A DNA stretch of 64,000 nt from Ophiura sarsii (GCA_035610835.1 CM069454.1:58944580-59008579); one strand, 5' to 3'. Shown: positions 1 through 12,826, counted from the first letter of the stretch. Notes: a model not told the origin generated them from the letters alone. Translations and numbers: made by a program.

Positions 1-4
1 TCAA

Positions 5-420
5 ATGCTCGAGTGTGACAGTTACTAATGAATTGATTTGATTTAGTAATTTGAACCTCTTTTAACATGTTTAAAGAATAAAGGCCTGTTAGTCTGGAGA
101 GGTACGGTTCTCGGGTTATGTACACTACATAAACATGCTCGAGTTTGACTAATGAATTGATTTAATATTCAAAACTCTTTTTAAGAATATTAGGCCTTGG
201 TCTGGGAAGGTTCGGTTCTAGGGTCATGTCCACTATATAAACATGCTCGAGTGTGAGTCATTATTGAATTGATTTGATGTATTGAAAATTCTTTTTAAGA
301 ATAAAGATCTGTTATTTGGGGAAGATGTGATTTTCGGGACATGTACACCATATAAACATGCTCGAGTGCGAGGCCTGTTATTTTGGAAAAGTGCGGTTAT
401 CGGGTTTCATATTTAATTTA
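5..420. repeat. Degenerate tandem repeat, ~107-130 bp unit
   Basis: Four imperfect units, each opening with an ATGCTCGAGT-like core (near 5, 135, 243 and 358). Each continues through an AT-rich stretch containing TGAATTGATTT and a segment like CGGTTCTCGGGT. The array is probably cut by the window start. No coding sign. Confidence 0.7.
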
Positions 421-1000
421 ATTTCATATTTACTTAGCCAAATCAACATTGCACATTAAAACACATAGATGGTACATAACATAATCAAATATAATAAATA
501 TAAAGAAAATAGTAAAAACATAGACAGAAAGCATGTTGAAAAGACCAAGGAGATACGGTAGTCCAAAAAGCCACAAGAGCTTCTTTCCATTGGTCCTTTC
601 AAGATAACAGCACAAAGAAGAGAGAAACAACTAAAAAGTCAAGGAATGGTACCCCCTCCCTCTCTGAATCTTGCTTATTAGTTATGAGTTATAAACCCGA
701 CCGCAGTGTATTGAAAAGTGCTGCTGCTAAATTATCCCCAAACTCTTGGAATGACAAAATTTTAAAGGTGGCTATCCCTAGTATTATAGCGATGCATTTC
801 CGATACTTTTATAAAAATGTTCACTCAGATAACCTGGTGAGATGTTATTAAAAAATGTGAAGGCACGGTTCAACTTCATTTGTTTAACTCTATCCTCAAC
901 ATTTAGAAACCCCAATCTGTCAAGTTCATCATAGCCAACATGATGTGTACTTGAGTCCAAACCAAACTTTCTCGGATAGAGTACAATATTACGGTTACGG
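421..1000. other. No recognisable feature
   Basis: AT-rich sequence with no convincing gene, inverted repeat or RNA. The 66-codon minus-strand ORF here is hydrophobic and has no family signature or splice context, so I read it as noncoding. Confidence 0.5.
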
Positions 1001-1019
1001 TTTACATTTTCTTAAATAT

Positions 1020-1475
1020 TATATATAATATCGCTAACAACGCGGTAACGTTGATGAGGTTATAGCGTTAATAGCATACTAACGCTAATGGAGTGAGTAT
1101 AGCGCTAATAGCGCGGACCTCACCAGGAAAATTTCAGTTGGCGTTATTAGCGCGATTCTAGAGTTATTACGCGATATTGTTGTTAATAACACGCTAACAT
1201 GGCTAATAAAGTGATATTATCGCTAAAAGTGCGGTAACGCTAACGAAGCGACATTATCGCTAATTACCGTTAGAAGCGTTACCAGTTAAATGGAGGTTAA
1301 TATCGCGAAAGTCGCTATTGATAATGTTGTTTGCTCGCTATTTGCGTTATTAACGCTAAAAGCCCGATTGTTAGCATTATAGCGTTAATAAGCGGTACTA
1401 CATGTAGTTTGAATCGTAATTATCATTATAATCTTAATAGCGCGCTATTAGCGCCATTAGCATTAGTTTGCGCGA
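1020..1475. repeat. Low-complexity region of TAGCGCTAATAGCG / TAACGCTA motifs
   Basis: A dense run of variants of TAACGCTAA, GCGCTAATAGCGC and GGTAACGC on both strands. The motif is close to self-complementary, so the region is full of small potential hairpins and is unusually CpG-rich (GCGC, ACGC) for an AT-rich genome. There is no fixed period. It looks like a diverged short-unit satellite or the interior of a repeat-rich element. Confidence 0.6.
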
Positions 1476-1811
1476 GGAATAACGTTAGCACTGATTATAT
1501 AGAGGCCAGCGCTAAGGCTCTAAAAAGCCAATCTCCAACCTTCTACTACAGAGAGCACTAGAAGGCGGCCAAATAATATGTTCACAATCTTCAGATAATT
1601 TTCCAGCCCTAAAGTCTCACTTTTTTGACACGCCCTGTATAAATAAATGTTTACTAATTGAAAAAAATAAATATGAATGTCCTAACTAACTAATACATAT
1701 GTCTTCGTTATAATGTCAAGTATCGACATCAATATAGATATCGTTCTTTCAACTTATAACGGTGAGGCATGCTGATACCAAGGCATTACTTTGTAATGCT
1801 TTTGTTATATC

Positions 1812-2060
1812 CAGGGCTGTCAACTTTTGAGAATTGCTTGGTAGTGAAACACCAGCGACAGGAGTTGAGAATTGGTTGCCAAACAATGTTCCACCCCCGT
1901 CGATATACTTTTGTGTTCGTCACGCGTGAGATTTTGCTACATGGGCGTGATATTCTTTTTTGATGATGGGTAAGTATTGATCGATGCATTGGCGTGACAG
2001 CGTCAGAAAGAGTGAGAATGCGTGAGAATCACGCGCAATGCGTAAAAGTTGACAGCCCTG
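1812..2060. mobile_element. Short MITE with CAGGGCTGTCAAC ends
   Basis: The left end reads CAGGGCTGTCAACTTTTGAG and the right end is its inverse, AAAAGTTGACAGCCCTG. The CAGGGCTG terminus is hAT-like. I could not find a clean 8-bp target duplication, so the family call is tentative. Confidence 0.55.
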
Positions 2061-2117
2061 TGACGCCTCCACCCTCTGAAGATCGTACAGCAAATCAGTT
2101 ACGACGTCGAAAGACGA

Positions 2118-2620
2118 GAATCGTAGCACGATTGCAAATATCAAAGCGCGGAAGACAATTTTTAGTTTTTATTTAAAAACATTTTTTTTTTTTTAAATCG
2201 ACTTTTACCACTCACCGTAAGTTTGTTCCTTGTAAGTTGTATACAGCGTTCAACCTTGCTATGAATAAAAATACGAGGTTCGGGCCGTATATATATATCC
2301 CATTGTTTCGTAGGCAGCGATTGCGCATGAGCACAAAAAGTCCCAATCGTTATACCAGGTGCGCAACAGAAAGGTAGCTTTGTCATAATATTGACCTAAT
2401 CAGTGGTTAAAATAGGCTACTTTTGATAACGTTGCAACCTTGTAATTGTAGGCCTACGTGTTGTACGTGTTGTATGTATTGTTTGTTTGGCGTCAATAAC
2501 TGTTGGTCGCTTATCTAGCTGTTTGTTTGTTGTTAACATGGTTAAGGAGGTTTTAGTGTTTCTAAGGGTTCAAATAACATTAAAACGTTGGACGTTAAAT
2601 TGTTTTGATATTACATTCCA
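2118..2620 (+). repeat. Dispersed repeat family R, copy 1
   Basis: It begins near GTAGCACGATTGCAAATATC and runs through CACCGTAAGTTTGTTCCTTG, GCGATTGCGCATGAGCAC, CCAGGTGCGCAACAGA and ATAACGTTGCAACC. The same order of motifs recurs near 31552, 40523 and, inverted, 41549-41938. It is an interspersed, noncoding repeat of at least 400-500 bp. Confidence 0.7.
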
Positions 2621-2716
2621 ACTCTATCTTAAAGAATTGTTTGATTGATAGTAATTATTGGTAACAAGTATCACACTGTACATGGAGTCAACTATTGCTA
2701 ATTAAGAATTTATATA

Positions 2717-3930
2717 GCTATTGAGGTGTCCCGCAAAACACCGCAAGCACAACATTGTGCATTATATATGTTAGAAAAACAATTATCGAACCCAAATCGC
2801 GAGGTTATATAGAACAAAACATCATTATCATACATGTCACTAAATTATGCCATTTGTTCGCGGCGATAGAAGGTCCCGGTGTCAATGACGTCATGATTAT
2901 TGGTGCTTAAATTTGCGCATGTGCATTGTAGGGGAGAACGGGGTAAGATGAGCCATTTTTCACATTTTGCCCTATTGTGCAGATATTAAAAGACAGACCT
3001 TCAAACTTAGTGTTGCAAGTAAAACTTTAGAGTGTTGACTTACTTAGTATAACATAATAATTAAACCAATTGCTATTGTTTATTCATGGGAGATGCTTAA
3101 AAAAAATTGGTAAAGTGGCTCAACTTGCCCCGGACCATGGGTAAGTTGAGCCACCAGTGTGGGTAAGTTGAGCCACCACAATAATCAATGGGACATTTGA
3201 AATCAGAAAATAAGTTTCAGAAATTTTGGTTTATTCATGGTAAAAGTGAAATATACTCATAATTGTTAATACTTTGATCCAAACTGGAATTTTAAAACAC
3301 TTTTCCCCACAGTTTTCGTACTAAATTTTGACAAATTTTATTTTATCATGGCTATTTCCTATGCTCAACTTACCCCGTGAAAAATGGCTCATCTTACCCC
3401 GCGACGGTCAACTTATGAAAAAATACCCCCCTTCCCTACTGAAGCTTAATGACATTTTCATCATGTTACTAAATTTAAGTGCACATGTCACCCTTTTAGC
3501 ACACAAAGTTGCACTTATACAATCTATGCACTTCTAAGAAAAAAACCACGTAAACCATTTTTTTCAAAAATTTACTCAGATGTGTCCAAAATCAACTTTC
3601 TAGCTCAATTTTCTTACCATGTGTGCACACGATGCAAGGTTGTCACCAGAGAGGTTTGAGTGATGTCATCTAACAATAGAGGGCAGTGTAAAATTAGGAA
3701 TGTCAATAGTTTCCCTAATACAGGGGGTGGCTCAACTTACCCAGTGGCTCAACTTACCCCGTTCTCCCCTATGCCTCATCGACACCGGGACTTTCGTTCG
3801 CCGCGAATTTTAAAAATTGCATGTATTCGTGATGTGTTGTTCTATTTTATTACGCAATTAGGGCACGATAATTAATTTTCTAACATATAGTGGACAATGT
3901 TGTGCTTGCTGGACACCTCCTTTAATAGCT
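2717..3930. mobile_element. Foldback element with AGCTATTGAGGTGTCC-type ends, carrying a nested MITE
   Basis: The left side (AGGTGTCCCGC, GCAAGCACAACATTGTGC, ATATGTTAGAAAA, GGTCCCGGTGTCAATGA) is mirrored on the right (TCGACACCGGGAC, TTTTCTAACATATA, CAATGTTGTGCTTGCTGG, ACACCTCC). Related sequence with the same AGGTGTCC and GTGCATTATA motifs lies near 33697. A separate element, 2931-3769, is inserted in the middle. Confidence 0.65.
2931..3769. mobile_element. TA-flanked MITE with GGGGAGAACGGGGTAAG ends
   Basis: Left terminus GGGGAGAACGGGGTAAG; right terminus CTTACCCCGTTCTCCCC is its inverse, in an outer TA/TA context (2929-2930 and 3770-3771). Subterminal copies of GTAAGTTGAGCCACC repeat internally. 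There is no transposase, so it is non-autonomous. The TA duplication suggests the Tc1/mariner or a similar TA-targeting group. Confidence 0.8.
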
Positions 3931-3973
3931 ACTCGCTTGGTAAAACCACAGTAGGCCAAACCTCAGACACAGT

Positions 3974-4448
3974 CAGTGGCGTAACTAGACTTTTTCATTT
4001 GGGGGGGCAAGAAGGGGCAGTGACTTGAAACGGGGGGGGGGCTCCTATGTTTTTTTTGAGTCAAGAGATGCGCGCGTAGCGCGCGAAAATGTTTGACTTT
4101 ACAGCTATTTTGTGGACGATTGAACTACATTTTGGCTCTAAACAAGCTTGTACCAAAGAATATTTCATTTTGGGAAGACATACGGGCGCGTAGCGCGCGA
4201 AAAATATTCATATGTGTACTTTTGACCATCATAACTCCATGATTCCTTTCGTCAAATGAACCGACAGTGCCAATCTCAACCGACACGATGTCATTATTGG
4301 GGGGATTTGGTGTGTACTTTGTTTGTAAATTTCATTTACAGCCGTACTGGATTTCATTTGGGGGGGCAAGCGGGGGGGGGCAAGGGTTCCAAGCGGGGGG
4401 GGGGGGGGGGCTCCCGCCCCCCCCTGCCCCCCGCTGGTTACGCCACTG
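3974..4448. mobile_element. hAT-type MITE (CAGTGGCGTAAC family) with perfect 8-bp TSD
   Basis: Termini CAGTGGCGTAAC and GTTACGCCACTG are inverse. The element is flanked by identical GACACAGT at 3966-3973 and 4449-4456. It contains two copies of a GCGCGTAGCGCGCGAAAA motif and long poly-G runs. The 8-bp duplication is the hallmark of hAT-like insertion. Related ends appear near 36270 and 56712-57093. Confidence 0.85.
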
Positions 4449-4457
4449 GACACAGTA

Positions 4458-6228
4458 CACTGCAAAAAGGTTGCCTAAATATTTACTCAACATTTTACAC
4501 AACGTTGTTGAAGTATGCAACCGCTTAACAGTTGCGTAAAATTTACCCAACACCGTTGGATAACATGTTTTCACCAACAGTTGAACAATTCCAGTTACTC
4601 AACAGTTACACAATTTTAATTACACAACAGTTGGGTATTATTAATTAACCATTTGTTGGGCATTTTTAAACTATTTGTCAGTGTATTCCGTTTTGGATGC
4701 CAAGACAGAATAAATCTAATTGTGGCCCTGCGCTGCAAAAAGGTTGCTTAAATATTTACTCAACATTTTACACAACGTTGTTCAAGTATAATGCAACCGC
4801 TCAACTGTTAAGTAAAATTTGCCTAACACCGTTGGATAACATGTTTTCACCAATAGTTGAACAATTCTACGAGGGTCATTCAATAAGTTCTACCTCCTCA
4901 CTCATAACATCGCTAATATAAATGTCAACCTCGTGACATTTGTCATGATTATAGCTCTGAATCATAGCTAAACACTTATAGTAAATACTAATTGATACCT
5001 ATTTCACTTTTGTCATGATGCAATCAAAGCCAGAGAGAGATTTTGGACAACGGACACGGAAAATTACCCCAAAGATAAATACACGTATTTTCGTTTTCTC
5101 TCCGTATTGTATGATTAGGTATACCGCCCGATTTAAATACTGAAAATAGAAAACAATGGATGATTTCTGAAAATAATGCTATACTATCATGCATAAATCA
5201 GATTGTAGGCAATATTAACCTTTGTAGCTTGCAAATAGTATGATATCAACTCGAATTTATTGACACGCCTTTAGCAAACTGGAATACCGATATTCAGTCA
5301 AATGTTCGTTGTTACAAGTCAAGCCACAGTGATGCCTCGAATGTTAAATCTTAACATGATAGTAACTTTATCAGTTTTTCTTATATGCAACATTTAGAAT
5401 AGTTAATCAGGTAGTCAGTGACAGAAAAATATATCTTCGAGAGACTTGAAATACTATCCAATTAGTCCTGTATAATGAAGATCTCTTAGTTCCTATGAAA
5501 AGCAAATATGACTTTTGCAGCGGTTCTCTAGGTAGTGTTGAAATTGATGGCTGTCCTGGTCTGGTTCTGGCTAATTAGAGGGCATTTCCCACCAAGAAAT
5601 CAGTCACTTGCATTGTTTAAAGTCTGTTTAAGAGATATTTGTAACTTAGAACGATTGTAATTGACCGATAGGTACATTTTGTCTCTAAGAATTGGCCAAA
5701 TGAATAGCACTTAGGATACATTTAGCTGTTTTTTACCCGTGTCCGTCGCGCTAAATGGAAGTTTGGTTTTTACAGCATATCTAGAAAAGTACAATGTGTA
5801 TTCAGACCAATTTACTATGATTTGTAGCTGAGATTCAGAGCTTCAATTGTGGAATATGTCATACGACTGGCTTGTAAAATAACAAAGCTATGAGGTTGGA
5901 GGTAGAACTTATTGAATGACCCTCGTAGTTTCTCAAAAGTTAGGCAATTATATTCACTCAACAGTTGTTCAAGTATGCAACAGCTCACGAAATTGGCTTT
6001 TTTGGACAACACTTGCCTAAAATTCACATGTGCGTAACTTGCATTAACTGTTGCGTTTCCACCAACATTTTAAGGACATTGTTTTCGACGAATTGCTCAA
6101 CACTGGGGATATTTTACTTTTATACTACGCCGAACTTTCTACATATTGAATGAATTTTAATCAACACGTCAACCAACGGATGATAAAAGTACTTTTAGCA
6201 ACGTATTTTAAGCAACCTTTTTGCAGTG
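4458..6228. mobile_element. TA-flanked element with CACTGCAAAAAGGTTGC ends
   Basis: Left end CACTGCAAAAAGGTTGC (4458) and right end GCAACCTTTTTGCAGTG (to 6228) are inverse, each next to TA. The left-terminal sequence is partly repeated at about 4733. The interior is interrupted by the mariner-like insertion 4868-5927. No transposase ORF. Confidence 0.75.
4868..5927. mobile_element. Degenerate mariner-like element, nested
   Basis: About 30 bp of near-perfect terminal inverted repeat begins TACGAGGGTCATTCAATAAG on the left and ends with its inverse at 5927, with TA at both edges. The TACGAGGGT start, TA target and ~1.06-kb length fit mariner-type elements. No ORF longer than about 70 codons survives, so it is dead or non-autonomous. 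Confidence 0.75.
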
Positions 6229-6230
6229 TA

Positions 6231-9200
6231 GTATACGAAAATAAGTTAGATTTTAAAATATCCATCATATAGCACTACGTCATAACTCTTCACCTTGGGA
6301 CGATGAATGGCCACGAGCTGACGAAATACCGTAGATCAGTCTGTTAACCCCAATCTCTGGCTACCCCAGTACCATGAATACGGAACAAGCTTGCTGGTGA
6401 CAGATCTGACAAAATGAACCTATATGTTTATTGCTCCATTGGGATATAATAGAAGTGTGCCTGTACTATTTTAAGATTCTATAAGTCATGCAACAATGTA
6501 ACGTTAATCTATATATACATATATGTTATTTGTTTATGAACAGCAAAGAAAAAAGTTTAAACACATTCAAATCATTCGCATGGCATTCGTATGTCGTTTG
6601 CCCGGCTGGCTTAAACTCCGTGGTCAGTGGAGATATATTGGGTAGTGGAGTTAAGCGGTAGAGGAGGTACATGGTTATACTAGTATATTGGTCAGTGGAG
6701 TTGAGCCGTATGGTAGAAGGTGTACATGGTCAGTGTAGATAAGAGTCAAAGACGGTAAAAAAGGTTATAGACATAAGACGGTAAGAAAAGTTGTATACAT
6801 GATATACGGTTCTGAAATTAGAACTAGGTATTTATGTGCACACCAAATGTTGCTAATTCTAGAACATAACATTTTACAAAATGAAACATATTAAACATTA
6901 AATTGTCCTCCCTTTATTCTTACTTTCTTTTTTCCTCTATGTCAAACTTGTCATTGTTTTTTACTGTTCCCCTCTTTTTTGCTTGTTCGCCAAGGCGAAC
7001 AAGTATAAAGGCTTGGATTTGGTACGCGTTATTTATGGCTCCGTTCTGAGTGTCACTTTGCACAGAAACCTAATTGGTATAATAAGCCAAACGATACTTT
7101 CATACGCTCATATTGATTGGACGAGAAGTGTGCCATCCGTGTCGATGGCTTTGATTGGACGAGAGATTGATATATCATCGCCAGTGAATGTGTCATCGTA
7201 TTGTATAGTGAATTTGAGTGAGTGATAGTTCGTAGTTGTCTTCAGTACTCTGTCAGTACTATGGAAGCCGTGTACATTTTTATAACACGTCCACGCATGG
7301 ACTTATCAGACTGATAAGTCCATGGTCCACGTAACAGCTCAGCCGTGGTGCATTTTTGAGTTTTGTAGACGGAAGGTTTATTTTGTAATTGTATGCTTTG
7401 GCTTTTCGCCATATATGAAAAATACGTTGATTTTCGTCTTTACTCTTTGTTTGGAAAATTATTATGTAATATTATATGTTTTTAGAAATAGCTTTCTAAA
7501 TTGATCAATGAGGACCCCGGGGGTGGGGTCTCACATTTATATGGTATACGTATAGGCCTATGTGCCTCCCTTTTTGGGTGCCTTTTCGCAAAAATTGGTA
7601 TAGCGATGGGGTGGTTTTCATCACACACCAAAGCGCCCAATTGGCATAAATTGGGTGTATTTTGAGGCATTTTTGTAAAAAGCGCCCGATTTGTGCAAAA
7701 TTGGGTGCTTTTCTAACAAAATTGGTATATTGATGGGTGGGAAATTGGCCGAAAAATAGGTATAGAGAAAGTCACATTTTCGAAGTCCGGTAGGCACATC
7801 CACGTACGATTTTGGCGAAAGAACCCCCCCCCCCCCCCCCCCCCCCCCGGGATCAGGACCACAAATTTTATGGGCTCATATCCTGTCCGGAGTTAACTCT
7901 AGAACAGGTCTGCACCTGATTTTTGTCTGTATTATTATTTTTGAGTGATTTTTGGCTAGTTATAGTTTAACCAATGCATGAATTTGTAGTAAGCTTGCTT
8001 ACCATTTTAAACTTACAACTTCTGACCAGGGTTCACGCTACCTTGCGTTATGGCGTCATAGACGCCTTTTTTTTTATTTGGATGCCATAATATTGAAATA
8101 TCCTGTGTTATTGCGTCTTCCTTGGACGCCCTAGCTTGAGGCTATTCAACTTACTATAAATACGATCTCGAATTCACGATGCATCGCAGTTTACAAATAT
8201 CTGAAATTGCATCAAAATTTGCTAAGCTTAATCATCGAAAATGTCCACAACATGCCCAAATACTTCTCATTTGCGCAGTGTTTTAGTATCAAAACAAATC
8301 AGTGCATATACACAGACACACAGCGAAACTGACATGGGATGTGTACAACCAAACTAGCACGATATTCTCCATTATCGTCTCCTCCACAAGAGTAAGATAC
8401 TTGTTCGTAAACAAATGTATGTACGTTTGTGCACGTGCGGGAATTGCGAGTACTTTACAGTTGGTAAAAGAGATAAATGATTTGCATGTATTATAATAAG
8501 TGTTGACCTGTGACACGGCACAGTGTGACAAGGGCCGGTTCAATTTGGCAATAGGGGTGGTACGTTCAGGGCAAATGCACAACAATTAATTTGATTGTTT
8601 AATTCTGAAGTTTTCTGTATGTTTTTTTGATAAATATAAATATTGTATATTGTTAATCAGTAATGAACGTTTTATTGATAATATTTAGTTCAAAACTCTG
8701 TTTGATATGTCAATTTATATAGTATATTGTGTGCGGTTAACCTCCTTGAAAAGTTATACGATCTCGCTTTGAGTGGCCTCATAGGACTTGCGCTGTTGGG
8801 ATAAGTTTTCGTCTCGCTTGCTTTACTACTGTATTGTAGTTGTACTGCCTGCATCCTGCTGCCATGGATGAAATAAACCCGGGGGTGGGGGGGGGGGGGG
8901 GGTGAAAACCCAATAAAAATAAGTAGCAACTATCATTCACATGCGGCATGATACAGTAATCATAATTAGGGAATTTATCATTATTTCATGGACTCCCAAA
9001 AATTCTGTTTGGACTCCATAATTCTGAGAATTGCCAGGATATGGGGTCCAACTGGACCACATAATTTTGAAGCTACTGTGAACCCTGCTTCTGACTTTGA
9101 TAGTCTACTCCGAGATGTAACCACCCAAAATCATGTTTATGGTGCTAGGGCATCTAGTACAACAAATGTCTTTTGATCACAAATCTGTTACTAATTATAC

Positions 9201-9254
9201 GTAGCTTAAAATCGTATCATAAAAAGCAAATAAAGCCCGGTTTAATAAAGGCAC
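6231..9254. other. No gene recognised; small palindrome and poly-G/C tracts
   Basis: No ORF here has family resemblance or splice context. Visible items are a perfect 14-bp inverted repeat with a 1-nt spacer at 7296-7324 (CATGGACTTATCAG arms), a CCCGGGGGTGGGG-type repeat piece at about 7515-7860 ending in a ~22-nt poly-C, and a poly-G run near 8885-8902. Confidence 0.45.
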
Positions 9255-10032
9255 ATTACCCGTAGACATCGGAAATTATATATGCAGGAGAGACAAAATA
9301 GAATAAGAGCAATTCGGCTCCGTACCAAGACGATTTAATTTCGCAATTTTACACGACATGCATTACGCATAATCAAGGGTACTATGATACCATATATATA
9401 ATACATTGATAAATATTCATATTTTGGTCGTCCTATTAGACGAGTACAGTCAAGGTTATTTTTTTGTAAAGACTACAATTATCCAAATAAAATTGGAAAG
9501 GTCCGAGAGAATATACCTTTTTAAAAGATGGTCCTAACCTTGAATTATCAATGCTTTCTCTCAAAATCAATTTTATTAAATTTGTAAATGCGCCAATTGA
9601 AATACGACAATCCAATCTACCACCGATAATAAATCCTCAAGTGATAATTTACAAATTAATTGATTTCCTGAATGGTAATTTTGTCAATTTTTAAAAGATG
9701 GTCCTAACCTTGAATTATCAATGCTTTCTCTCAAAATCAATTTTATTAAATTTGTAAATGCGCCAATTGAAATAGGACAATCCAATCTACCACCGATAAT
9801 AAATCCTCAAGTGATAATTTACAAAATAATTGATTTCCTGAATGGTAAATAGATTAAATAACTACTTGATGAGTAGAAACCAGTGGGCCTTATTGATAGA
9901 TTACCAATTATACAATGAGGTAATAATTTACATTTGGCCTTATAATAAACTTTCATTTACCATTTATAAATATTTCTTATATTAAGATTCAATAATTGGG
10001 ATTTAAATCCCTGTTTCTTCAAATTTTACTCC
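9255..10032 (+). repeat. Direct repeat A, copy A1 (778 bp)
   Basis: It starts ATTACCCGTAGACATCGG and ends CAAATTTTACTCC. The almost identical copy A2 is at 10825-11600, with only a few substitutions and a 2-bp indel seen by eye. Each copy holds an internal ~160-bp tandem duplication beginning TTAAAAGATGGTCCTAACC. It forms the left end of the split-direct-repeat structure 9255-16039. Confidence 0.85.
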
Positions 10033-10162
10033 CTCAAATCACAGCTTATATAAATAAGTACAATTTAACTGCTACTCGCGTTCAAATACGGCCTAGAATC
10101 TACAAGAATCAAAGGCTTAGAGGGGAAGGATTTTTTTCTTTTTCTATTTTCTTTTTTCTTAA

Positions 10163-10560
10163 GTGGAGACCAAAAAATCCATAAACATGGTCTCACACAC
10201 ACACGATGCCACGAAGGGCAAACCGCGTGAAGGATTTTTTGTGGAGGCCAAGAAAAATCAAGGAACATGGACTCGCACGACTGATGCCACGAAGGGCAAA
10301 CCACAGGCCAAAGAAAAATCAAGGAACAGAGGCCTGGGGGGGTTTTCCTTAGTGGAGACCTAAATCCAGAAACCCGGTCTCACACACACACACGATGCCA
10401 CGAAGGGCAAACCACAGGCCAAAGAAAAATCAAGGAACAGAGGCCTGGAGGGGTACGAAGAAACCATGATCAACCCCGAACATGGTCTCTAAGGGGAATA
10501 GTGTTGCGGCCAAGATGATCAAGGAACAAGGCCGCCCACAAATGCCAGGATCATCCAGAA
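10163..10560 (+). repeat. Degenerate tandem repeat containing GATGCCACGAAGGGCAAACC
   Basis: Three copies of GATGCCACGAAGGGCAAACC alternate with GGCCAAGAAAAATCAAGGAAC and with GGTCTCACACACAC segments. The array fills most of the spacer between repeat A1 and repeat B1. Overlapping ORFs follow the repeat and do not look like protein. Confidence 0.65.
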
Positions 10561-10603
10561 GCATGGCATGTCAAAGAGCAACAACTGGGAGGGTGGGAGA
10601 GGT

Positions 10604-10828
10604 TTTATTTTAAAATCAACCTACTTGGTACGGAACTAAAGAGCGAATGATAAAATTAGTTAGGGGATGGACGAGCAGAAACATATAACAAAGGAGTGAG
10701 TTCGCGGGCTCCCGGAAGTGGAACGAGAGTGGTCATAAGGTTGCTACGGGAGACCAGCAAACTATAGCAAACACAATTTCCGCTTCATCGGCTAAAGGAG
10801 TTTAAGCTTCATGGCTTAAACTTTATTA
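10604..10828 (+). repeat. Direct repeat B, copy B1 (225 bp)
   Basis: It runs from TTTATTTTAAAATCAACC to CATGGCTTAAACTTTATTA and appears identical by eye to B2 at 15815-16039. Its last bases (ATTA) are shared with the first bases of A2, giving a fused B1A2 junction. Confidence 0.85.
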
Positions 10829-11600
10829 CCCGTAGACATCGGAAATTATATATGCAGGAGAGACAAAATAGAATAAGAGCAATTCGGCTCCGTACCAAGA
10901 CGATTTAATTTCGCAATTTTACACGACATGCATTACGCATAATCAAGGGTACTATGATACCATATATATAATACATTGATAAATATTCATATTTTGGTCG
11001 TCCTATTAGACGAGTACAGTCAAGGTTAATTTTTTGTAAAGACTACAATTATCCAAATAAAATTGGAAAGGTCCGAGAGAATATACCTTTTTAAAAGATG
11101 GTCCTAACCTTGAATTATCAATGCTTTCTCTCAAAATCAATTTTATTAAATTTGTAAATGCGCCAATTGAAATACGACAATCCAATCTACCACCGATAAT
11201 AAATCCTCAAGTGATAATTTACAAATTAATTGATTTCCTGAATGGTAATTTTGTCAATTTTTAAAAGATGGTCCTAACCTTGAATTATCAATGCTTTCTC
11301 TCAAAATCAATTTTATTAAATTTGTAAATGCGCCAATTGAAATAGGACAATCCAATCTACCACCGATAATAAATCCTCAAGTGATAATTTACAAAATAAT
11401 TGATTTCCTGAATGGTAAATAGATTAAATAACTACTTGATGAGTAGAAACCAGTGGGCCTTATTGATAGATTACCAATTATACAATGAGGTAATAATTTA
11501 CATTTGGCCTTATAATAAACTCATTTACCATTTATAAATATTTCTTATATTAAGATTCAATAATTGGGATTTAAATCCCTGTTTCTTCAAATTTTACTCC
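10825..11600 (+). repeat. Direct repeat A, copy A2 (776 bp)
   Basis: Near-identical copy of 9255-10032, beginning at the last bases of B1 and ending CAAATTTTACTCC. It is followed by AAACAAGATG and a long poly-C tract (about 11633-11661). Confidence 0.85.
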
Positions 11601-11631
11601 AAACAAGATGACAATGGGGAAACTTGTCTAA

Positions 11632-11664
<33 letters not shown>

Positions 11665-12652
11665 GTTCAGTAGATGACTCAAAAACAAATATCACTTTGG
11701 CCGACTTACACATACTTACAATGCAATAAGAGAAAAAGAGCAGAGCGGATTCAAGATGTGACCTGAACACAACTAATCCAGCATTGGTTAAATGTATGCC
11801 ATCATATTAACAATAGAGATGTTTGGTGAGACTATAAAAAATCTCTAAGTGTCTGATTTCATGAGTGTTCGGCATGAATGAACAAATCCGGGAGGCATGC
11901 TTGTTGATGTTACAAACACAACCGTTCTGACCAGCCCAATTAATGATGTTATCACTGGCTATCCAAGTTCTCATTACACCTGTATAATAAAAACAAGAAG
12001 GAAAGCGACAGAGCAGCAAAACAACAAAGCAAGCACTACAAAAGATGAAGCAATGGATAAATATATGATGGGTGGAAAAAACAAGCCATTATAAAGGGCA
12101 AAAATGATGACGGGTGGGGGGGGGGCGGAGTGAGATTATTTGTTCATAATTGACGGCCACGTTGACATATAATGCGTAATCCATGTTAGGATATTAGGAA
12201 ACCATCACTAGCAATAGTGCTCAACTATAACATGGGAGCGAATTATAAATTCCAAAATTAGTGGTGGACTAGCACATCATTGCAATACAACTTTTTTCTT
12301 CTTCTCGTATGGATGGAGGAACCCATCCACACTCCTCAGTTGCTATATGTGTAGAGTAACATACTTTAAACAGCACATAATAGTTTTAACACAGAATATT
12401 ACATAAGGTGTATATTACATAAGGTATATATACCATATTTAAAGACCATATATTTAAAGACAATCTATATGATAGCCACTAGTGGATCCATAATTTTAAT
12501 AACTTAAGTATAGATAATTCTAACAACACGAGGCACATTCTGCTATGACAAAACCATCATTAAAGGACTATGTATTCTTCAAAAACAAACTTTGTTTGGA
12601 AGATTACATATTATTGTAAATAAGATTTTGCAATACCGTACCCCTCAATGGC

Positions 12653-12826
12653 CGTGCTCATTCACGGAAACCGGATATAAATATTAACTGCCCATTATGT
12701 GATAAAGATATTGAGAATCTTAGACATTTCTTATTTATTTGTAGTGCGTTATATCATATCAGAGTTGATGAATTCCTTAAACTTGAAAATCAACTAGCAC
12801 TCCATAATTTAGAAGAATATTTATAA
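12653..12826 (+). pseudogene. LINE C-terminal zinc-knuckle fragment
   Basis: A 57-codon stretch ending in a stop contains CPLCDKDIENLRHFLFIC. That is the CxxC...HxxxxC pattern found after the RT domain of jockey/CR1-like non-LTR retrotransposons. Upstream coding is out of frame, so only a decayed remnant remains. It lies inside the A2-B2 interval. Confidence 0.5.

Noticed and set aside
1020..1475. Possible CRISPR-like or iteron array
   Set aside because: There is no constant repeat length and no unique spacers, and the window is eukaryotic.
7296..7324. Perfect 14-bp palindrome as a possible transcription-factor site or terminator
   Set aside because: No neighbouring gene and no additional copies seen in the window; such palindromes arise by chance or from foldback remnants.
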